From a candidate division TA06 bacterium DG_78 (GTDB lineage Bacteria > Hydrothermota > Tepidihabitantia > SM23-42), in contig LJNI01000074.1 of the NCBI GenBank assembly GCA_001303225.1, positions 1-10,757 of the forward strand: a DNA stretch of 10,757 nucleotides. The letters are read 5' to 3'. The position numbers and the translations under genes are program-made. A model generated the notes under the pieces. The model was not told the DNA's origin, searched no databases, and was given only the letters and a program-made list of their open reading frames with translations. Below, piece after piece: positions 6,901-10,757 of this stretch. Numbering within the stretch: the first letter of the stretch is position 1; every line of letters begins with the position of its first letter.

Positions 6901-7852
6901 ATAACGATGTTAATAACTGCATCTCCTTATCTCGACCAACAAATCGACTACTCAAAAGATAGCCTTCTATAGTTTTCTCTGTCTCAAGTGCAAATTGTGA
7001 ATGACTATATTTATTAATTTCCTTAATTACCTCATTAGCACGATTGAATCGAACCGAAGGTTCAAACTCAAATAATTTTCTAATGAGCCGATCTAACCAC
7101 CGGGGAATTCCAGTGATTGTCTTTGAAGATGGCTTATATACAAAATCCGTTTTCTGTTTTAGCAACGTTACAAAGCTCTTTCGTTCCTCGATCTGAAATG
7201 GCTTTCTCGTGAAAAGCTCATGGAGTACCACACCTAACGAATAGAGATCAGCACGATGGTCAACTGCTAAACCTTTAATCACTTCAGGTGCAATATAGGG
7301 AAAGGTTCCCTTGATGAGGGTACCTCCTTTGATGCGGTGTTCCCCACTAAGACCGAAATCCATTAATTTGGCTTGGGGCATAGGGTTTTGAGCATAGAGT
7401 TTTTTATTACCCCTTGCCCTTTGTTCTATGCCCTTAGCTATCAAAATATTACCTGGTTTAATATCATAGTGGATGAGACCCTTTGAATGGATGTATTCTA
7501 GAACACGACAAAGTTGGACAATCCATTCTAAAATCTTGTCGTAAGCCACACCAGCGGCAGCCTTATAAATATTCTCACCGTCTACGTATTCCATAGTAAA
7601 GTAGCTTCTCTCATCATCGAGTATACCAAAATCATATACTGAGCAGAGATTAGGATGGTGTAGTTGGGTGAGAAGTTTGAATTCTCTTTTAAAACGCTGC
7701 ACAGCTGTGGATGAGGTTCTATCCTTGGAAAGTACCTTTAAGGCAATAATTCTGTTATTTTTTGTGTCTTTAACTTTGTACACCGAACCAGTGGCACCAG
7801 TACCGATTCTCTTCACAACCACATATCGGTTATCGATTGTTGTTCGTGACAT
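3911..7852 (-). CDS. Ser/Thr protein kinase fused to AAA ATPase and TPR array
   Basis: A 1313-residue cytoplasmic signalling protein. Kinase domain about 8-280: glycine loop G17-T-G19-A-T-G22, K39, E57, catalytic H128-Y129-D130 with K132 and N135, D165-F166-G167, A188-P-E190, D202. The catalytic triplet is HYD, not HRD, and about 17 extra residues, rich in Lys/Arg and Gln, lie between N135 and DFG. Next is an AAA_16/STAND-type ATPase: VGRDKE at 305-310, Walker A GDAGIGKS 333-340, Walker B VVVLIEDLHWAD 452-463, then a winged-helix-like stretch to about 700. From about 710 to the end are roughly 12 TPR units (for example GDYMLALKLYKQAYKVA). No C-terminal DNA-binding or cyclase domain is visible, so the TPRs are likely the sensor or docking part. 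I chose the ATG at 7850-7852 because the upstream GTG at 7877-7879 lies inside the promoter. The transcript leader is then only about 5-6 nt. Confidence 0.92.
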   Translation of the reverse strand: MSRTTIDNRYVVVKRIGTGATGSVYKVKDTKNNRIIALKVLSKDRTSSTAVQRFKREFKLLTQLHHPNLCSVYDFGILDDERSYFTMEYVDGENIYKAAAGVAYDKILEWIVQLCRVLEYIHSKGLIHYDIKPGNILIAKGIEQRARGNKKLYAQNPMPQAKLMDFGLSGEHRIKGGTLIKGTFPYIAPEVIKGLAVDHRADLYSLGVVLHELFTRKPFQIEERKSFVTLLKQKTDFVYKPSSKTITGIPRWLDRLIRKLFEFEPSVRFNRANEVIKEINKYSHSQFALETEKTIEGYLLSSRFVGRDKEMQLLTSLYERAQHGEGKIVLLTGDAGIGKSRLLKEFKVFTQLQRSHSFIGQTHRGTIGPLTPFYDICSGVLNYIGDRSGLYRSPKLRLALAVLFKIFPDLINGHKRKSLPQLATLGPQQEKLRNFEAVSQLLGYAASLLGGVVVLIEDLHWADDLSIQCLEYIGRNIGGKNILICTTCRADDIKNNVLLKNMVNNLTREDYFKCIALKPFTFKSLYAFLDSTVTSTSNSSELVRYLLKRTGGNPFFVEEIMRTMLRKRNVSIGEHIETTDLKSIALPETIEDVVLERMEDLDSSSQKVVNFAAVLLKDFSYKLMKQLTGSIDTELSRVLWDLTSRQVIVEENNKYHLYHATLHDALYKRLPYQKKMELNYQIGKALEHFHKRNTKWIVEDLAHYFINAQDVKKGVFYGLQAAKKSSMQYANEQALHFYNGVLNLLGRKRPKVHFDVLQQLAKIEVLIGCYDDAIRHYRKALRLSVGTIERRVKIYLGISDVYARRGEYPRAIRSYMRAFNILKKMKPSRIKKLLKIYLIVKIRSMRIQIGHYKKAQGFDLNSLHIPALRSKQKEILQLQAGIYLDMGTIESVRADYGEGDYKKSITYYKKAHRYYKTMNDQYGVTTVLNDIAVNYQYEFDTKNAINYFKRAVKLSEKIGDQYGVSISLLNVGNILRKKGSHTQAFECFQKAHGIAKRIGNPSIVGASCLELGKYFLGLCDYAKAREYSEQALKIFQTIGWEEVEAETMSFLGSVFQAQGDYMLALKLYKQAYKVARDIDHQPEIALSFFYMGSLFVEIGELHKAKNYVEKSLRIAMVVNKEPIEGLCYIQLSWINFMMQCYTDALDFYKKAIAIAKKTEADEDLLRSSLLISRVYYEMKKYKKGLKSIMKAEKQAKALHMKAVYIDALLMRAKYEIALGNLSHVEIVKILDETVKRAEEISAPEYLWKVYFEYGRFFQNKREHLLALDYYQKCVEILMSISRKIKNKYHKHKYLNRFDRRAVFTAIDSIEKMM

Positions 7853-7864
7853 ACCTACGTAAAT

Positions 7865-7892
7865 ATTATAACCTATCACATGCTTCTGTCAA
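7865..7892 (-). promoter_or_regulatory. Perfect consensus promoter of the kinase gene
   Basis: Minus strand: TTGACA at 7887-7892, 16 bp spacer, TATAAT at 7865-7870. Twelve bases separate the -10 box from the kinase ATG, so the mRNA should begin about 5-6 nt before the start codon, with only TAGG as a possible ribosome site. Confidence 0.85.
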
Positions 7893-7900
7893 GAATTCTT
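7891..7900. promoter_or_regulatory. 10-bp palindrome between divergent -35 boxes
   Basis: AAGAATTCTT is a perfect inverted repeat starting at the edge of the kinase -35 box and ending 6 bp before the -35 box of the DUF4438 gene. Its position suits an operator that acts on both promoters, but a 10-bp AT-rich palindrome can also arise by chance. Confidence 0.3.
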
Positions 7901-7906
7901 ATAATA

Positions 7907-7934
7907 TTGACTTTTTGCAAAACTCATCTATAAT
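7907..7934 (+). promoter_or_regulatory. Promoter of the DUF4438/radical SAM genes
   Basis: Plus strand: TTGACT at 7907-7912, 16 bp spacer, TATAAT at 7929-7934. Transcription should start near 7941, giving a leader of about 14 nt that consists mainly of the ribosome site. It is back-to-back with the kinase promoter, the two -35 boxes being 14 bp apart. Confidence 0.8.
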
Positions 7935-7941
7935 CAACTAT

Positions 7942-7949
7942 AGGAGGTG
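7942..7949 (+). promoter_or_regulatory. Ribosome binding site that sets the DUF4438 start
   Basis: AGGAGGTG, 7 nt (from the last G of AGGAGG) before the ATG at 7955-7957. It overlaps the in-frame GTG at 7949, which rules that GTG out as the start. Confidence 0.85.
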
Positions 7950-7954
7950 TGTGT

Positions 7955-8842
7955 ATGCTAAAAACGAATGAGAAAAATCTGATTATCATGTCGGTCCAAG
8001 GAAAAGTTGCTACTCCTTGGGCATTTAGGATGCATAACGTAGATGCCGAGGGAAAACCATTTCATCTTCCCAGTGTCGGTGGTATTGTCTACAATGTGAA
8101 GGTTGGTGACCCGGCTTTTGGCTGGGAAGCAGACCACATCGAACCATGTGTTTCAACAATTCTTGATGAAAAAAAACCTTATGATCGGCCAAATGCTGGT
8201 TATGTGTTCTATGCCTGTATCGGTAACGAAGCAAAAATCATAAATGGCGATGCAAAAGGGAAAAGGGGTATTGTAACTGGACACCATGGTGGAGCTGAAC
8301 ACGTCATGATCGATTTCCCTGATTCGGTCCTCGAAAAATTGAATTTTGAGGACAAAATTCTCATTAAAGGGTATGGCCAAGGGCTCAAACTTCTCGATTA
8401 TCCAGATATTGCTCTCTATAATCTTGATCCTCACTTATTACAGAAAATGAACATACGGCAACATGGTAATAAAATCCAAGTTCCAGTTACCGCAAAAATT
8501 CCAGCTGAACTCATGGGTTCAGGTACTGGCAGCCTCATGATGGGTAGTGGTGATTACGATATTATGACAACCGATAGAGAATTTATTAAAAATCATAATA
8601 TTGACAAACTTAGATTCGGTGATTTTGTTGCACTCATCGACCACGACAATATTTATGGACGGAGTTTCCGTAAGGGTGCAATTACGATAGGCATAGTCAT
8701 CCACGGCGATTGCCTCTTAGCAGGACACGGTCCTGGCGTGAGTACGCTCCTTTCGGCACGTAAACCGATTATTGAACCGATCATCGATCCAGATGCAAAT
8801 ATTGCAAAAATCTTAAGGATCGGAAGATTCAGAAAAAAATAA
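7955..8842 (+). CDS. DUF4438 family protein
   Basis: A 295-residue protein that I recognise as DUF4438, a family of unknown function found in Thermotoga-like bacteria, candidate phyla and some archaea. Family-like features are the N-terminal LPSVGGIVYNV and VGDPAFGWEADHIEPC stretch; a central GKRGIVTGHHGGAEHVMIDF segment with clustered His; GSGTGSLMMGSGDYDIMT; and the C-terminal GHGPGVSTLLSA followed by ID-x-x-ANIAKIL. No signal peptide or membrane segment is visible, so it should be cytoplasmic. The conserved His, Asp and Gly clusters suggest a ligand or metal site, but no reaction can be stated. The start is set by AGGAGGTG. It is the first gene after the divergent promoter, and a radical SAM gene follows 31 bp later, probably on the same transcript. 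Confidence 0.85.
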   Translation: MLKTNEKNLIIMSVQGKVATPWAFRMHNVDAEGKPFHLPSVGGIVYNVKVGDPAFGWEADHIEPCVSTILDEKKPYDRPNAGYVFYACIGNEAKIINGDAKGKRGIVTGHHGGAEHVMIDFPDSVLEKLNFEDKILIKGYGQGLKLLDYPDIALYNLDPHLLQKMNIRQHGNKIQVPVTAKIPAELMGSGTGSLMMGSGDYDIMTTDREFIKNHNIDKLRFGDFVALIDHDNIYGRSFRKGAITIGIVIHGDCLLAGHGPGVSTLLSARKPIIEPIIDPDANIAKILRIGRFRKK

Positions 8843-8873
8843 CTACGACATTAAAATTACGTCATAGGTGACA

Positions 8874-9710
8874 GTGCCGCTCATAAAAAAAATCCAGTGC
8901 AAATCGATTCTGAATAAATCAGGTATTCCTGTATTCACCTATACGATAAATCCGTATGTTGGTTGCAGTCACAAATGTCAGTATTGCTATGCAGTTTTCA
9001 TGAAGAAATTTACCAGGCATACAGCGCCATGGGGGACTTTTGTGGACGTGAAAATCAATGCTCCTGAAGTCCTGAGTCGACAACTGGAACGCAGCAAACC
9101 TGGTCGAATCTCATTTAGCACAGTCTGTGATCCGTATCAGCATGCTGAAGCAAAATATAAGATAACAAGACAATGTCTCGAAAAACTGATAGATACAAAC
9201 CACTCTGTTTCGATTCTAACCAAATCTTCCCTTGTTTTAAGAGACATAGATATATTAAAAAAATTGTCGAGTGTTAAAGTCGGATTTACCATTACAACAT
9301 TTCATCCACGGGTCAAACGATTCTTCGAACCAAAAGCTCCTTCTGCCCAAAAAAGATTAGATGCCTTAAAAATACTCTCGCACCATGGGATTCCAACCTG
9401 GGTCTTTGTAGCACCAGTCCTCCCCTATTTTACAGATTCAGAAGAAACGCTCAACCGCATCTTCACAAATGGTCAGGCAGGTGGAGCACGATACATTCAA
9501 TTTGACGCCTTGAATCCTTATCCTAAGGTTTGGAATAATGTCAGTTATCTCACAAAGCGGTATTTCCCTGAAGCAATTGATGCGCTCAAATTCTTCTACT
9601 ATAACAGACCAGCATACCTCAAGCGACTGAGCGATAAAATCTTTAAGATAAGTCAACGCTACACGATCAGCTACAAGATTGTGTACTCATGCACTCCCTC
9701 CACTCTGTAA
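8874..9710 (+). CDS. SPL-like radical SAM protein (COG1533 type)
   Basis: A 278-residue radical SAM enzyme. The 4Fe-4S site is C31-SHK-C35-QY-C38 in a Y-VGCSHKCQYCYA context, typical of the spore-photoproduct-lyase-like SplB/COG1533 family. Further family marks are KSILNKSG near the N-terminus, WGTFVDVKINAPEVL, STVCDPYQHAEAKYKITR, the SILTKSS strand and GFTITTFHP. The length fits a single TIM-barrel enzyme without extra Fe-S domains. Many members of this group have no known substrate, and those outside spore formers are not proven DNA-repair lyases. Start: GTG at 8874 is placed 5 nt after the AGG of AGGTGA (8866-8871); a GTG at 8868 would add two residues but lies inside that ribosome site. 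A 31-nt gap follows DUF4438, with no promoter or terminator seen between, so co-expression is likely. Confidence 0.88.
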   Translation: MPLIKKIQCKSILNKSGIPVFTYTINPYVGCSHKCQYCYAVFMKKFTRHTAPWGTFVDVKINAPEVLSRQLERSKPGRISFSTVCDPYQHAEAKYKITRQCLEKLIDTNHSVSILTKSSLVLRDIDILKKLSSVKVGFTITTFHPRVKRFFEPKAPSAQKRLDALKILSHHGIPTWVFVAPVLPYFTDSEETLNRIFTNGQAGGARYIQFDALNPYPKVWNNVSYLTKRYFPEAIDALKFFYYNRPAYLKRLSDKIFKISQRYTISYKIVYSCTPSTL

Positions 9711-9719
9711 ATAGCACGC

Positions 9720-9747
9720 TTGACTTTTCAACATAATTATATTAAAT
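9720..9747 (+). promoter_or_regulatory. Promoter-like site of the small membrane protein gene
   Basis: Plus strand: TTGACT at 9720-9725, 16 bp spacer, TTAAAT at 9742-9747. Transcription would begin about 9754, one or two bases before the ATG at 9756, implying a leaderless message. The -10 box is weaker than those of the kinase and tRNA genes. Confidence 0.5.
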
Positions 9748-9755
9748 GATTATAG

Positions 9756-10127
9756 ATGGTATATAAAATTGTTACTGTAGTTTTATTCATTGTTATTCCG
9801 CTAAGTATTAATGCTGATGATCTAAGCAGAGCCAAGATCTTTGGCATTGCTGGTTTCGCTTTCAGTCTATTTGCAATTGGTGCAGACATCAGTGCTGACT
9901 ACTATTATACCAAGTATGAAGAATCAACGTATTCTGCTGATTGTTCTCATTACAAAAACAGAACGATCATTTGTGAGAGAACTCGTGACATATTATTTGT
10001 CGTAGCAGCACTAAATTTTTCAGTCAGTACAATATTTATATTAAAAAATAATAAAAAAAGCTTAGGAGTAGACGTACATTTGAGAGAGGGGAAATTGTGT
10101 GCAGGATTAACAAAATTCATATATTAA
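9756..10127 (+). CDS. Small exported two-helix membrane protein, unknown family
   Basis: A 123-residue protein I do not recognise. Residues 1-20 look like a signal peptide (MVYKIVTVVLFIVIPLSINA, likely cut before DD) or a first helix. A hydrophobic helix at about 27-45, a Tyr/Ser-rich loop with C63 and C73, and a second helix at about 79-96 follow, then a basic KNNKKS stretch and a short tail with C115. Two helices joined by a Tyr-rich loop is a layout common in small envelope proteins of candidate phyla; it gives no enzyme hint. There is no Shine-Dalgarno before the ATG, and the promoter-like site ends 8 bp upstream. The last 31 bp overlap the start of the secreted LVIVD protein, so the two are probably made together and may act together in the envelope. 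Confidence 0.7.
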   Translation: MVYKIVTVVLFIVIPLSINADDLSRAKIFGIAGFAFSLFAIGADISADYYYTKYEESTYSADCSHYKNRTIICERTRDILFVVAALNFSVSTIFILKNNKKSLGVDVHLREGKLCAGLTKFIY

Positions 10128-10757
10128 CGCACTGTGGAATAATTGCAGGGATCCTAGCAATTATTCTGCCCAGGTGTGAACATAAAAAATATTTGAATCC
10201 GTATGACCCAGAGAATTTACCGCCTGCGCCATCACTTCTGTCTCCAGTTGCTGGAATAACCACTATCCAAAACCCACCAGATTTTGCATGGATATTACGA
10301 GAAGATATAACAAATCCTCTGTATGGAGAACAGCTTGTATACGAAATCCAAATGAGTAATGACATAAATTTCTCCTCTGTACATTTTGATGACAGCACCA
10401 TATACACTGAAGAATATCTCCCCTACAAACACATCGGTGCAGGTAATCAGTACTTGAGGGTACGTGCACAATACTTTCCTGGTGGTTGGGGTGAATGGTC
10501 AAAGATGAGTAATTTCGACGTAAAATTTCCAGTAATTGGTTCGTGTGATATATGGTTCCAAGACGATATCGCCATTAAAGATAATCTTATTTTTCTCGCT
10601 TGTGATAATACTCTCAGTATTATTGATATCTCAAACCCGTCCAATCCTCATCTTATTGGTACATATTCTGAATCAAACACAATATTCAACTATATATTTG
10701 TCGTAGATAATTATTTATACACAACAGGTTGCTACACGTATCCATCCTATCAACCAA
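10097..10757 (+). CDS. Secreted FnIII-like/LVIVD-repeat probable lipoprotein, 5' part
   Basis: Open from a GTG at 10097 to the window end (220 codons). GAGAGGGG lies 5 nt before the GTG, and there is no ATG in the usable frame. Residues 1-27 form a signal sequence ending ILPRC27, a lipobox-like site with an unusual Arg before the Cys, followed by EHKKYLNPYDPEN, a typical start of lipoproteins in such genomes. Residues about 42-139 match the FnIII-like pattern (LLSPVAG, FAWIL, YEIQMSND, YLRVRAQY, WGEWSKMSNFDV). From about 145 LVIVD-type propeller blades begin (IFLACDNTLSIIDISNPSNP). LVIVD proteins are surface-exposed and without known catalysis. The rest lies beyond the window. It overlaps the small membrane protein gene by 31 bp. 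Confidence 0.8.
   Translation, partial: MCRINKIHILTHCGIIAGILAIILPRCEHKKYLNPYDPENLPPAPSLLSPVAGITTIQNPPDFAWILREDITNPLYGEQLVYEIQMSNDINFSSVHFDDSTIYTEEYLPYKHIGAGNQYLRVRAQYFPGGWGEWSKMSNFDVKFPVIGSCDIWFQDDIAIKDNLIFLACDNTLSIIDISNPSNPHLIGTYSESNTIFNYIFVVDNYLYTTGCYTYPSYQP

Noticed and set aside
7877..7879. GTG start for the kinase protein
   Set aside because: It lies in the spacer between -35 and -10 of a perfect promoter, so it would not be in the mRNA; the kinase domain begins naturally at the ATG at 7852.

Overview
The window looks like a piece of a bacterial chromosome with moderately low GC. It has canonical sigma-70-type promoters, a chromosomal tRNA gene, several secreted beta-propeller or repeat proteins, a very long Ser/Thr-kinase/ATPase/TPR protein and an MglA-like GTPase. 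This mix (VCBS and LVIVD surface proteins, a lipoprotein beginning near C-x6-NPYDPEN, an MglA homologue, DUF4438) suggests a poorly cultivated lineage such as WOR-3/Stahlbacteria or another FCB-adjacent candidate phylum. That placement is inference from gene content only. No phage, IS element, CRISPR array or rRNA is visible.

Layout, left to right. (1) 1-651, minus strand: 5' part of a secreted VCBS/FG-GAP-like protein built from 147-bp tandem repeats; its 3' end lies outside the window. (2) 652-1068: no intact gene. It holds a strong promoter, a structured 5' leader with a possible 14-codon ORF, and the decayed N-terminus of a glycosyltransferase-39-like membrane protein with a TGA at its conserved Trp. 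(3) 1069-3619, minus: a tight three-gene block of a small membrane protein with a PH-like tail, a RecJ-like DHH exonuclease and an MglA-like GTPase (23-bp overlap, then 0-bp junction). (4) 3768-3841, minus: tRNA with anticodon CAT, probably the lysidine-modified tRNA-Ile2, behind a perfect consensus promoter. (5) 3911-7852, minus: a 1313-residue protein kinase/AAA ATPase/TPR regulator. (6) 7865-7934: back-to-back divergent promoters around a 10-bp palindrome. (7) 7955-9710, plus: a DUF4438 protein followed by an SPL-like radical SAM enzyme. (8) 9756-10757, plus: a small two-helix membrane protein overlapping a secreted, probably lipid-anchored FnIII-like/LVIVD protein that runs off the right edge.

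How the parts may work together. The kinase/ATPase/TPR protein and the MglA-like GTPase are signalling or polarity-type proteins; the outer pairs make envelope or secreted proteins; RecJ-like exonuclease and the tRNA are housekeeping. Nothing shows that they form one pathway.

The least expected signal is in the control regions. Six promoter candidates share exactly 16 bp between -35 and -10, and three reading frames start only about 0-6 nt downstream of the expected transcription start, which suggests leaderless or nearly leaderless mRNAs next to genes with good Shine-Dalgarno sites. I saw no clear intrinsic terminator after any of the genes.
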